Assembly: GCA_012519695.1 (NCBI GenBank)
Contig: JAAYPT010000001.1
Location: 1 to 44,330 of the forward strand
Length of the DNA stretch: 44,330 nt
Source: Clostridiales bacterium
GTDB taxonomy: Bacteria; Bacillota; Clostridia; Lachnospirales; Lachnospiraceae
Direction: 5' to 3'
Part shown: positions 30,841 through 39,161 of the stretch, in pieces
Position numbering within the stretch: the first letter of the stretch is position 1
How the letters are laid out: each line of letters opens with the position of its first letter
Notes under the pieces: model-generated
The model's database searches: none
What the model saw: the letters and a program-made list of their open reading frames with translations, nothing else
What the model was told of the DNA's origin: nothing
Translations under genes and position numbers: made by a program

Positions 30841-33800
30841 CAAAACACCATCCTTCTGTTTTTTATACTTATTGAAAAATGCTTCCCACAATTCCGGTTC
30901 ATCAGAAAAATCAATACTTCCATGAACATCTAAATTATCACTATCCATATCCTGGAACTTTGGATTGAAACCAGTAATCCACCACTGTGGCTCATCCGGA
31001 TCATACTCAAATATCTTCTTTCCGGTTCTCTTGTCATAAAGATTCAATGTCATATGAAGGTTTGTACCGGTTCCACACTCCACATGGAATCCGTCCCCTA
31101 CATAAATTCCTGTTTCGCATCCTGCTCCAAGATTTAAGTAATCACCTTTCCACATCCAAATAGTGTAAGTAGTTCCGTCTTTTATCTGGAACTGATATTT
31201 CTTCGGTTTCATTGAAGTAGCTGCACCAAATGCATAATCATAAACATCATTATAACCAAAATACTGTTGCCAACACTCTCTATCCGAATGATATACGCCA
31301 TCTTTAGTTCTTGTGAAAGAAAAAGCATCCAAGAACGTTTCTCCGATAGGGGTCATGGACGCAAATGCCATAACATCACTAATATCTATTCCAAAGAACC
31401 TGTCTTTTTCCACGAAATCACGGAGTTTTCCTATTTTCTCTCGACCTTTATCTGCTAGGTCTTTTTTCATTGGATTCGGAATATAATGTTCCCAAACATA
31501 ATCCGTAGCTGTAAAAAATCCTGCAGTAGCCGCATCTGCTGTTGGTCCGATATTAGCTATCTGCTCATCCAACCAATCGCCCATTTCCTGGGCTCCTGCT
31601 TCTATGGAGCCTGTTATCTCCTCAAGACTTGGAAATGCTCCATCATAATCCACAAATGCTAATGGACGGTTCCAACAATAATTATATTCATTTAATGTAT
31701 ATGGAGCTATCGGCATTCCTTTGACTTTATCTCGTGCTGCAAATCTTCCTGTTTGCGACATATATTCTCGCGCCTGAGCAAACCAAGTGCCAGCCGTCAT
31801 ATCCTGATAATATCCCGTATAACCAAATGGCTGTAACTGTTCCTTTTTCCGGTACAAATCATTTCCAAATTCATCGAAAGCGTAATTTTCCTTTACATCA
31901 CCATCTGCATTCAGATAACGCACCGGACTTCCCATTTCATCCTGCAAATAGTAGTATATATCCTCTTTGCTTGTTTCACCTACTACATTTCCATCCCACA
32001 AAAAGTCTCTGGTGTTTCCATCTTCTACCTGTTGCAACAGATTGTGATAACGTCTGGTCTGATTCAAAACAAATTCCACCGTTTTCAGCGGATTTTCTCC
32101 TTCAAATCTCTGTTCCTCCACGCGCATTCCAAGTCCGTTATAAGTATAAACCGACCTTCTTCCGGCATCATCAAATGCCTGGTACATCTGGTTACGACAA
32201 TCATATTCATATCCATGACTCTGTACACCATTTTCCAGCATCTGAATCAGATTTCCTCGCTTATCATACGCATACTCTGTCTGACTGCCATTTGTTACTG
32301 ATTGCATCAGTTGCTGGGCTTCATTGTAGAAATATTCGGTTCTTTCTCCTTCTTTTTCCATGAAGCTACGATTTCCATATGCATCATATCCATAACTGCG
32401 TAAAAGTGTTTCTTCTTTTTCTACTGCAATCAAACGATTTAATGCATCATATCCATAATGGTAACTACCGCTTTCCTCCGGCAATCCTCTGCGCTCACGT
32501 TGAATGCCTACTCGATTTCCAACTGTATCATACTGATACTTGTAATCCTCTAATAAGCCTTCTTTATCCCAATGTGACAACTGCCGTATCATTCCGTCTA
32601 TGCCATAGATATAATTGGTCTTCATTCCATTTGGAAATACCTTTTCGCATAATCTGTTATTATTATCGTAGCTATAATGGAATTCACCGTGTTCATCTTT
32701 TAACGAAGTCAAACGTCTCCACTGGTCATATCCGTACTCTACTGTCTTTCCATCCGGATACTGCATTTCTACACAATTTCCAAATGCATCACGTTTATAA
32801 TGTACTTCTCTTCCTTTGGTATCTGTAACTTTTTCGGCTCTTCCCAGTTCGTCCACTTCAACCTTGGTAGTTCCAAGCCAATCCTGAATTTCTACTAACT
32901 GTTTTAATGGATTATAACTTAGTTTTACAGAATTTCCATCTGCATACTGGATTTCAGATAACTTGCCTCCCTTTGTGTAACCGAAGGTAGTGACAAATCC
33001 TTCTTTATCCTGTTTTTCTACCAAATATCCCATCTCGTCGTAAGTATAATGTTCCTGATTTCCAAGGGCATCGGTAACTGTTTCAATATGGCCTAAAATA
33101 TCACGTTGATACTGTACAAAGTGGTGACTCTGGTTTCTTTCATTCTGTTTGCAAGCCTCTGTCAATTCCGGTTCCAGTCCACATTGTGAAATTTCTGACA
33201 AATTTCCTACCTCGTCATAGCTATAATGTGTACTGTTTCCAAGGGCATCTTCTACGCGAATCAGATGTCCTGCCGGAGAATAAAAGTACTTGGTTGTATT
33301 TCCATTGCCATCTGTTGCGGAACTTACTTTTCCCAACGGATCATAACTATACTGCTTATGCTGTCCGTCACTGCTTGCTATCTCAATAATACGGTTCATA
33401 GAATCGTAGGTATAATAGAAGGTATAGCCTTCCTGATTGGTACGACTCTTAACGTTGCGGTTTTTGTCATATGTATAGCTTACAGAAGTTCCGTTTTCAT
33501 AAACTACCTTTTCCAACAGTCCTCCCTGTAAATATTCGTAAGCTATCGCCTGACCTGCTGCATCGATTATACGACTGATTTTTCCTAATGCATTGTATTC
33601 ATAAGTAGTCTTATTTCCTCTGGCATCTATTGCTGCAATCTTTTGTCCTGCTTTATCATATACATTTCTTCGTACATTTCCCATTGCATCTATGGTTTTT
33701 ATTTGCTGACCAAATTGGTTGTATGCCATATGACTTACTGCTCCATCTGCATCTGTCAATGCAATCAAACGATTCAATGCATCATATTCCATTTTTACAT

Positions 33801-36186
33801 TGCTGCCATTGGAATCTACAACTCCCACTTTATTTCCATTTGGATCATATTCATAGCGTATCTCTGCGCCTTTTGCATTTACAATACGTTCTAACTGATT
33901 CAGCTTATTATAGAAAAATCTTGTCTTTGCGCCATTGGCTTCTGTTCGGCAAGTCATGTTCCACATACTATCATATTCAAATTGTGTCACATTTCCTTCC
34001 GGATCAATTATTTTGCAAGGTTTATTAATCTCATTATATTCGCACTGAATTTTACTTCCATCGAAATTTTCAATACAAGTTACTTTTCCTGCCTCATTGT
34101 ACTGGATATGCTTTGTATTTCCCTCTGCATTGGTTATGGCAACAATATGTCCACGTTGATTATACGCATACTCGGTACGATTTCCATTTCCATCTGTGGT
34201 GGCGGTTACCTGTCCTAATTCATTATACTCATAATGCACTTCTCCACCTAAAGGTTCCTGAATGGAGCTGACGTTTCCATGCTCATCATAGGTAAGCGCA
34301 ATCTTACTTCCATCCGGCTGTTTTACTTTAATTGGCTTTCCGCTTTTACTATAGGATATCCGATATTCTCTTCCCAGTGCATCTTTTCTGCAAACCAAAT
34401 TCCCTCTCAGGTCATACTGACTATGTAAAAATTCCTCGTCACATATTTTAACTCCTGTCATCAAATGCATGGCATTATAGGTCATTTCCAGCTTTTCACC
34501 CATAGGATTTACTACCATGGAAAGATTTCCGGCATTGTCATAATCATAAGTGGTCTTATATCCTCTTTTATCTATAACCTGCGTTTTTTGATTTCTATCA
34601 TTATATGCATACTGCACCTTTCCGTCTGTAAAAATGGTCTCTACACTTCGGAAACACTCATCATGCACATACGCTACTTCATTTCCATTTTGTTCTGTAA
34701 CACGGACAATTCTATTCTCATCATCATATTCTAACTTCATGCAGCCGCCATCCGGATAGCTTTGCTTAATGACACGTCCCTGGGCATCATATTCATTTCC
34801 AAGACTCTGAATATTTCTACCATTGATAATTTCGCTTAATGCTCCGTTGGCATCGTAAGCATAGCGGAAAGTATTGTTTTCCTCATCACTTACCTTTGTC
34901 AGATACCCTTCTGTATAGAAAAGTCGTACGATTCGACCTGCACCGTCAGATACTTCTGATATAAAACCTTCTTCATTATATGCATATCGCAAGGTCTCTC
35001 CGGATATACTTTTCACTTCTGCTAATCTTCCTGCAAAATCATAAGAAAGCTTCAGCCAGTTATCATTACTGTCTTCTATTTTGGTATTTCTTCCTTCATT
35101 ATCAAAAGTATACTTTACACCAAGCTCAGTCTTATAAACCATCCCTTCTACTATTTCCATCAGGGTATCACCTTTCCCGGTGATATGAGAATATTGTCCT
35201 TCCCCTTCTCGGATAAAGGTCTCTTCTCGTCCATCTGACCAATGTAATACTACACTTTGTGGATTTTTTATCAAATAAATCTGATAATTATGTACCCAGC
35301 CATTTCCTAATGCACCATCCTGTCGTTCCACAGAGTTATACACCATGGAAAACTCCATGGGATATAATCCCTTTTGTTGTAAATATTCTCTGTGATAAGC
35401 AAAATTTCCGGTTGCAAGATTAATTGGGTCTCCGCCATAATCACAACACTCATGTCGAAATCCCTTTAGCATCTTAATTAATTCTTTTAAAAGCTTTGTT
35501 ATATTCAAATCTCCACAAGCAATTGTTAATCGACTCAACAACAAATTCGCGCCCTTTGCCCATTCTTGTGGCATCTCAATTTCTTCCATTGCGGCTACCA
35601 TAGTAGACTCTAATTCTTCCACACTATTTTGGTAAGTATTCATAGCACTTTTTAATGAGCGCAACATATGCTGTACATTGTGGATTTCAGTAATTGCACT
35701 TTCAGCCTCAGAAGCCACGGAAAATCCTGTATAACACAACTTTCCATTCAATGTTTTCAACTGTGATAGCTGATTTACATAGGTTTCATACTCTACAATA
35801 ATCTTATCACACAGATTGCATACCTCTGTTTTACTGTTCCAATCCAAAGTAACCTTTCCTAATTCGCTATAACTTCTGGCACTTCCGCCCACACAAATAG
35901 ACATGGCATTTGCCTGATTATTCAAATTCAATACCTTTGGCAACACCTGTTCTTTTAACGTTTCTTGCATTTTATTCAGATTTTCAATATGTTCTTGGAA
36001 ATTATTACGCCACTTTGAACTGTTTTTCTGAAATTTCTTTGCAGATTTTCCTGACCACTGACTCTCTGTTAATTCCAGGTTAGCCTGTACTACTTTTTTC
36101 TTCAGTGTATTAATCTGCTTTATAGACTGCTCCAATTCATTAATTGTTGTCCGGAGCACAGACATGTCAATAGAAAATTTTTTCAT
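30262..36186 (-). CDS. WXG100-like/RHS-repeat protein with DUF4474-like tail, fused to a lipoprotein, 1974 aa
   Basis: One open frame. Residues 1-100 form a helical WXG100-like domain with WSG at 44-46, a signal for type VII (Esx) export. DPINLATGNF (253-262) marks the RHS/DUF6531 entry; more than 40 YD repeats follow to about 1440, and the RHS core-like end (GYTGYYQDMTAGTWFAQAREYM to AFVDYDGA, given by its ends) is at about 1430-1517. The tip (1518-1782) contains a WKGDYLNLGAGCE and QWWITGFNP block, which I associate with DUF4474 rather than a nuclease. From 1783 a lipoprotein with its own ribosome site and lipobox follows in the same frame. AAGGGAG precedes ATG 36186. Likely a secreted polymorphic toxin or adhesin; the fused end is probably from an indel in an A6 tract (30859-30864). 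Confidence 0.85.
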   Translation of the reverse strand: MKKFSIDMSVLRTTINELEQSIKQINTLKKKVVQANLELTESQWSGKSAKKFQKNSSKWRNNFQEHIENLNKMQETLKEQVLPKVLNLNNQANAMSICVGGSARSYSELGKVTLDWNSKTEVCNLCDKIIVEYETYVNQLSQLKTLNGKLCYTGFSVASEAESAITEIHNVQHMLRSLKSAMNTYQNSVEELESTMVAAMEEIEMPQEWAKGANLLLSRLTIACGDLNITKLLKELIKMLKGFRHECCDYGGDPINLATGNFAYHREYLQQKGLYPMEFSMVYNSVERQDGALGNGWVHNYQIYLIKNPQSVVLHWSDGREETFIREGEGQYSHITGKGDTLMEIVEGMVYKTELGVKYTFDNEGRNTKIEDSNDNWLKLSYDFAGRLAEVKSISGETLRYAYNEEGFISEVSDGAGRIVRLFYTEGYLTKVSDEENNTFRYAYDANGALSEIINGRNIQSLGNEYDAQGRVIKQSYPDGGCMKLEYDDENRIVRVTEQNGNEVAYVHDECFRSVETIFTDGKVQYAYNDRNQKTQVIDKRGYKTTYDYDNAGNLSMVVNPMGEKLEMTYNAMHLMTGVKICDEEFLHSQYDLRGNLVCRKDALGREYRISYSKSGKPIKVKQPDGSKIALTYDEHGNVSSIQEPLGGEVHYEYNELGQVTATTDGNGNRTEYAYNQRGHIVAITNAEGNTKHIQYNEAGKVTCIENFDGSKIQCEYNEINKPCKIIDPEGNVTQFEYDSMWNMTCRTEANGAKTRFFYNKLNQLERIVNAKGAEIRYEYDPNGNKVGVVDSNGSNVKMEYDALNRLIALTDADGAVSHMAYNQFGQQIKTIDAMGNVRRNVYDKAGQKIAAIDARGNKTTYEYNALGKISRIIDAAGQAIAYEYLQGGLLEKVVYENGTSVSYTYDKNRNVKSRTNQEGYTFYYTYDSMNRIIEIASSDGQHKQYSYDPLGKVSSATDGNGNTTKYFYSPAGHLIRVEDALGNSTHYSYDEVGNLSEISQCGLEPELTEACKQNERNQSHHFVQYQRDILGHIETVTDALGNQEHYTYDEMGYLVEKQDKEGFVTTFGYTKGGKLSEIQYADGNSVKLSYNPLKQLVEIQDWLGTTKVEVDELGRAEKVTDTKGREVHYKRDAFGNCVEMQYPDGKTVEYGYDQWRRLTSLKDEHGEFHYSYDNNNRLCEKVFPNGMKTNYIYGIDGMIRQLSHWDKEGLLEDYKYQYDTVGNRVGIQRERRGLPEESGSYHYGYDALNRLIAVEKEETLLRSYGYDAYGNRSFMEKEGERTEYFYNEAQQLMQSVTNGSQTEYAYDKRGNLIQMLENGVQSHGYEYDCRNQMYQAFDDAGRRSVYTYNGLGMRVEEQRFEGENPLKTVEFVLNQTRRYHNLLQQVEDGNTRDFLWDGNVVGETSKEDIYYYLQDEMGSPVRYLNADGDVKENYAFDEFGNDLYRKKEQLQPFGYTGYYQDMTAGTWFAQAREYMSQTGRFAARDKVKGMPIAPYTLNEYNYCWNRPLAFVDYDGAFPSLEEITGSIEAGAQEMGDWLDEQIANIGPTADAATAGFFTATDYVWEHYIPNPMKKDLADKGREKIGKLRDFVEKDRFFGIDISDVMAFASMTPIGETFLDAFSFTRTKDGVYHSDRECWQQYFGYNDVYDYAFGAATSMKPKKYQFQIKDGTTYTIWMWKGDYLNLGAGCETGIYVGDGFHVECGTGTNLHMTLNLYDKRTGKKIFEYDPDEPQWWITGFNPKFQDMDSDNLDVHGSIDFSDEPELWEAFFNKYKKQKDGVLMKIKKSRTITGKKNWMLMVLGCVLAFQLVGCGSKNKTASEYRAKVLKEDNDMAEDMKNSVIDALEKQDAEALKGLFSKYALENAEDLDGKIEQLMAFYSGSDKSSIEGGMASSEGGKNYKEWILNSTYTLENNGQKYEMCIVTIPLDEKEPDKEGLYLVEVMTEDAEPEDFKWRNEDDAPGIYVLDPQEKHW

Positions 36187-36197
36187 TTTTTTCTCCC

Positions 36198-36539
36198 TTA
36201 TTGATTATTCTTCTTTTTCTCTTCCTCTTCTTTATGATAAGCGTTATCTTCGTTTTGCATACTTTTGCAAATACCTTCTAAACGTCTCTTTTCATCGATA
36301 CAATCTCCCAACATACTCTTTCGTAACCGACTGATTGGATCATTTAATTTTTCTTCGTAAGATACCAGACTAAGAATATTTCTTGGTGTAATTGCAGTAT
36401 AACTTGCATCTCCAAGCTTCTCTAATTCGCCCTTTACCTTCGCATCTTCTGATCTTAATAGTGTCAACTGATGAATCATCTGACCTAATGTGGTAATATC
36501 CCTATTACACCTACTTATTTCCGAACAACGGCAACTCAT
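36198..36539 (-). CDS. Small helical protein between WXG100 and RHS genes, 113 aa
   Basis: N-terminus is Cys-rich (MSCRCSEISRC), followed by amphipathic helices (residues 15-45 and 68-105) and a Glu/Lys tail (EEEEKKKNNQ). No signal peptide. Position between a WXG100 gene (13 bp) and the RHS toxin (11 bp) resembles the small helical partner (Lap-like) proteins of LXG toxins that help type VII export. GGAGGAG precedes ATG 36539; an earlier in-frame start is rejected. I do not recognise the family by sequence. Confidence 0.7.
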   Translation of the reverse strand: MSCRCSEISRCNRDITTLGQMIHQLTLLRSEDAKVKGELEKLGDASYTAITPRNILSLVSYEEKLNDPISRLRKSMLGDCIDEKRRLEGICKSMQNEDNAYHKEEEEKKKNNQ

Positions 36540-36552
36540 TTTATACTCCTCC

Positions 36553-36846
36553 TTATTTCTTTTCAATGTTTTTCTTCAAAGTTTGATCTGCATCTTTAAA
36601 TGTAAACTCTGCAAATGCTGTTTTTCGATTCAAATCTTTTAATGCCAATTGCGCCATTAAATTCTCACATAAGAGTTCTCTACTTCCGTTCGCAAAAGCT
36701 CTTGCGCTTTTTCCACTCCAGTTGCCCTTCAGATTTTCAAACATCTTTTTTTGTTCTTTATAGATTGTCTGAAGTTCGTTCATAGCCGCTCTCTGTCGTA
36801 CTTTTGCTGTCTGGAATCCACTCTTAGCTACTTTGACTTCACCCAT
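36553..36846 (-). CDS. WXG100-family type VII secretion substrate/partner, 97 aa
   Basis: A helical hairpin protein of standard WXG100 length with the WSG turn at residues 43-45 (KGNWSGKSARAF), no signal peptide. It likely dimerises with the N-terminal WSG domain of the RHS protein or its partner for Esx export. It is first gene of the WXG100-partner-RHS operon, promoter 36892-36920. The ribosome site is a run of nine Gs (minus strand), four bases before ATG 36846: indels in this run would change spacing and strength. Confidence 0.88.
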   Translation of the reverse strand: MGEVKVAKSGFQTAKVRQRAAMNELQTIYKEQKKMFENLKGNWSGKSARAFANGSRELLCENLMAQLALKDLNRKTAFAEFTFKDADQTLKKNIEKK

Positions 36847-36850
36847 TGTT

Positions 36851-36859
36851 CCCCCCCCC
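36851..36859 (-). promoter_or_regulatory. G9 homopolymer at the ribosome binding site of the WXG100 gene
   Basis: The minus-strand sequence GA-G9-AACA-ATG places nine Gs exactly where the Shine-Dalgarno site should be. Nothing similar exists at other starts in the window. Slipped-strand changes would alter translation of the first gene of the operon. Confidence 0.75.
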
Positions 36860-36891
36860 TCTCATTAACATAAAATATATATACAACTTTT

Positions 36892-36920
36892 ATTGTAGTC
36901 TATTTGTATTTTTGCGTCAA
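36892..36920 (-). promoter_or_regulatory. Sigma-A promoter of the WXG100-RHS operon
   Basis: Minus strand TTGACG (36915-36920), 17-bp spacer, TACAAT (36892-36897). Confidence 0.7.
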
Positions 36921-36952
36921 TATTTTCTGTTACAACTTTCATACAAAAATTA

Positions 36953-37354
36953 TCAAAATCTCTCTTTTTTTACTCTCTTCCAATAATTTATAACACTCAT
37001 CATAATCACTAAAACAACACCATATATCACATAACTTCGAATTCTTTCCACACTTCCATCCATTAGGAAATCACATCCCATAAATACCAGTATCGCAATA
37101 ATTCCTTCTATCAGAACACGCACTACACCTAATATTCCATTCTCCTTCCAGAGTTCCCGTACCTCCAGTACGAATTCAATGACGAAAAGAATTCCGTTCA
37201 CTATCATTGCGATTACAAATGGAATCAGCACAAAAGCAGACCATGTTGATGTCTTTCCCTCTGTTCCATATGCCATTATCATACATACTCCCAAAAGTAA
37301 GAGTAAAAATACTCCAAATGCTATTTTACTGGCTAAAACTAATTTCTTTTTCAT
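36953..37354 (-). CDS. Hypothetical four-helix membrane protein, 133 aa
   Basis: Four hydrophobic segments (about residues 8-28, 38-65, 78-96 and 107-125), short loops and a basic tail (KRVKKERF). No enzyme motif. AAAGGGAG precedes the ATG. It is 25 bp after the HAD gene on the same strand, and 106 bp before the WXG100 gene, which has its own promoter. An immunity role for the RHS system would be possible by location, but nothing in the sequence shows it. Confidence 0.75.
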   Translation of the reverse strand: MKKKLVLASKIAFGVFLLLLLGVCMIMAYGTEGKTSTWSAFVLIPFVIAMIVNGILFVIEFVLEVRELWKENGILGVVRVLIEGIIAILVFMGCDFLMDGSVERIRSYVIYGVVLVIMMSVINYWKRVKKERF

Positions 37355-37379
37355 ATATTTGCTCCCTTTTTATTTTTTG

Positions 37380-38024
37380 TCATTCTACTACCTCTACCAA
37401 CTGCGATAAATTCGGGATACATGCATAAATCCGCTCAGACAACTCTGCATCCGGTTGTGTCTGATCCGGGACAAAAATAACCTTTAACCCGGCTGTAATT
37501 GCTGACATTGCTCCATTGGGTGAATCTTCCACTGCATATGCCTCCTGCGGTTTAATTCCAAGTTTTTCACAGGCATACAGATAAACATCCGGTGCCGGCT
37601 TTCCATGTTCCACCTGTACTGCACTTACAATTTCATCAAAATATGCAAGAAGTCCCACTTGTTCTAATTGCTCTTTTGCCCGCTCTGTAGGTGTTGCTGT
37701 TGCAAGTGCAATGCGACATCTCTGTTTTTTTAACTGTTCTAATGCCTGTTCTGCCCCGGGCTTTTTCTCTAATCCTACCTGTTTTAAATGCTCCTGCATC
37801 ATTTCTCGTCTATCGTCCCGAACCTTTATGTAATCAAAGTCTGCACCAAACCATTTCTTCAACAGTTCCGGCGCATAAGGTTTTCCAAGGCTTCGCAATT
37901 GCAATGCCTGCTCTTCGCTCATTACATAACCATTTTTTTCTGCTGCTTTTCTCCAAAATACTTTAAAATATTTTTCTGTATCAATTAAGGTTCCGTCTAA
38001 ATCGAAAATCACTGTGCTTTTCAC
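37380..38024 (-). CDS. HAD-superfamily phosphatase, beta-phosphoglucomutase-like, 214 aa
   Basis: Motif I FDLDGTLIDTE (residues 7-17) with nucleophile and acid Asp, cap domain with LRSLGKPY, motif II ATATPT, motif III lysine in EHGKPAPD and motif IV EDSPNG. These define the subclass I HAD family including beta-phosphoglucomutase and sugar-phosphate phosphatases. A role in maltose metabolism would fit the operon at 23-28 kb but is not demonstrated. Start GTG 38024 with GGAGGT upstream; no ATG alternative fits. Confidence 0.88.
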   Translation of the reverse strand: MKSTVIFDLDGTLIDTEKYFKVFWRKAAEKNGYVMSEEQALQLRSLGKPYAPELLKKWFGADFDYIKVRDDRREMMQEHLKQVGLEKKPGAEQALEQLKKQRCRIALATATPTERAKEQLEQVGLLAYFDEIVSAVQVEHGKPAPDVYLYACEKLGIKPQEAYAVEDSPNGAMSAITAGLKVIFVPDQTQPDAELSERIYACIPNLSQLVEVVE

Positions 38025-38084
38025 GTTTGGACCTCCTTCGCTTTTATTGTCACATGCATTTAAAATAAGTCCTTATACTAATAT

Positions 38085-38134
38085 CCCCTCAAAATAAGGG
38101 TATGTCAACTACTTTTTGCCCTTATCTTGAGGGG
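38085..38134. promoter_or_regulatory. 16-bp inverted repeat enclosing a -35 box upstream of the HAD gene
   Basis: Arms 38085-38100 and 38119-38134 (CCCCTCAAAATAAGGG with one mismatch), 18-bp centre. The centre contains TTGACA (38103-38108, minus strand); GATATT (38080-38085) lies 17 bp away. It may be the terminator of the DUF4190-like gene, an operator over the HAD promoter, or both. Confidence 0.6.
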
Positions 38135-38140
38135 AATCTC

Positions 38141-39064
38141 TTATCTCATTGTAAATTGTGCATAATTACCAGTATCCATATTGGCTGCATCATAATATCC
38201 ATCCTGATAAAATCCCATATAATAGGTGTCTTTTCCCATACTTTCTAACTTTCCATCCATCATTCTCTCATCATTATGTAATACTACACAACATAAATTG
38301 GACATCTGATAAAAATCATTATCTGCATTTCGCGCAAAAAACTCATACATTTCATCCACTGTCACACCGTAATCAGACAAATCTACTGTGATATACTCCA
38401 ATGCATCTTCTCCTGTATACACCTCATAAGTACCAGTATAATAATTGTCACTGGTATCATCCGCTGATAAATACCATTCAAATGTACCATCGGTTTGGAA
38501 ATAAATAACGGAACCATCACCAGCAGAATAACTGTTTCCAGTAAATGCATCTGTACCAGAATAATTTTGGGATTTGTTAGAATCATCTGTTGTCCAATCA
38601 TCGTCATCTAAGTCGATATCATTATCCCAGTCATCATCATCCCAGTCGATATCGCTATCCCAATCATCATCATCCCAGTCAATATCGCTATCCCAATCCT
38701 CGCTATCCTGGTCTTTTTTCTTATTTTTTCCAAAATTTTTCTTTCTATCCTCTGTATCTTTAGATTTTCGGTTGTCTCTGTCATATTCCTGTGTTTCTCC
38801 AAAGATTTCACGAACATTCTGTCGTATTTCATCCTGATAAAACACACAACCGATAATCACCAGAATTCCAAATATCATACCGATACATGATGTTACAATT
38901 CCGCCAATAGCAAACCCCTTATTGCACTCCTTACGTCTCAAAGCTATGATTCCAAAAATCAATCCCAGAAGCCCTAAAACAGAACCTCCTATAAACAATA
39001 TTGTAGCAGATGCTATTCCCACTGCTAAAGACGCAATTCCAAATCCACACTTATTATTATTCAT
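38141..39064 (-). CDS. DUF4190-like membrane protein with Asp/Trp repeat domain, 307 aa
   Basis: Two N-terminal helices (about 5-42 and 50-75) with the small-residue-rich pattern typical of DUF4190 (FGIASLAVGIASATILFIGG and IIALRRKECNKGFAIGG regions). A charged linker follows, then a repeat (residues about 122-157) of 11-residue units DWDSDIDWDDD, and an extracytoplasmic domain with YFQTDGTFEWYLSADD that resembles a lipocalin-like strand pattern. AGGAGG precedes ATG 39064. It lies 97 bp after the ECF-sigma gene and may belong to the same stress-related locus. Ca binding by the Asp repeats is a guess. Confidence 0.75.
   Translation of the reverse strand: MNNNKCGFGIASLAVGIASATILFIGGSVLGLLGLIFGIIALRRKECNKGFAIGGIVTSCIGMIFGILVIIGCVFYQDEIRQNVREIFGETQEYDRDNRKSKDTEDRKKNFGKNKKKDQDSEDWDSDIDWDDDDWDSDIDWDDDDWDNDIDLDDDDWTTDDSNKSQNYSGTDAFTGNSYSAGDGSVIYFQTDGTFEWYLSADDTSDNYYTGTYEVYTGEDALEYITVDLSDYGVTVDEMYEFFARNADNDFYQMSNLCCVVLHNDERMMDGKLESMGKDTYYMGFYQDGYYDAANMDTGNYAQFTMR
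38593..38703. repeat. 33-bp tandem repeat within the DUF4190-like gene
   Basis: Three full 33-bp units (starting 38593, 38626 and 38659) and a partial fourth (38692) encode the DWDSDIDWDDD units. Near-identity of units 2 and 3 suggests recent copying or copy-number change. Confidence 0.8.
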
Positions 39065-39161
39065 CTTTTCCTCCTAGTTTTCCTTCTAAATTCTTCCTGT
39101 TAATTTGTTCTCTAACTATAACACTTTTGTTATATCAGAAATGTTGCATTATATAAAAAAT

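Noticed and set aside
31734-32363. A 209-codon rightward open frame, and several others on the plus strand of the RHS gene
   Set aside because: They are antisense to YD-repeat sequence, rich in His/Phe/Cys, without ribosome sites; expected from the codon bias of the real gene.
30262-36186. YD repeats as a CRISPR or DNA tandem array
   Set aside because: Units vary in length and DNA sequence; conservation is at protein level (YD motif) only.
399-38117. A 15-base exact match TGTCAACTACTTTTT at 399 and at 38103
   Set aside because: One or two such matches are expected by chance in a 44-kb AT-rich window, and the flanks do not match.
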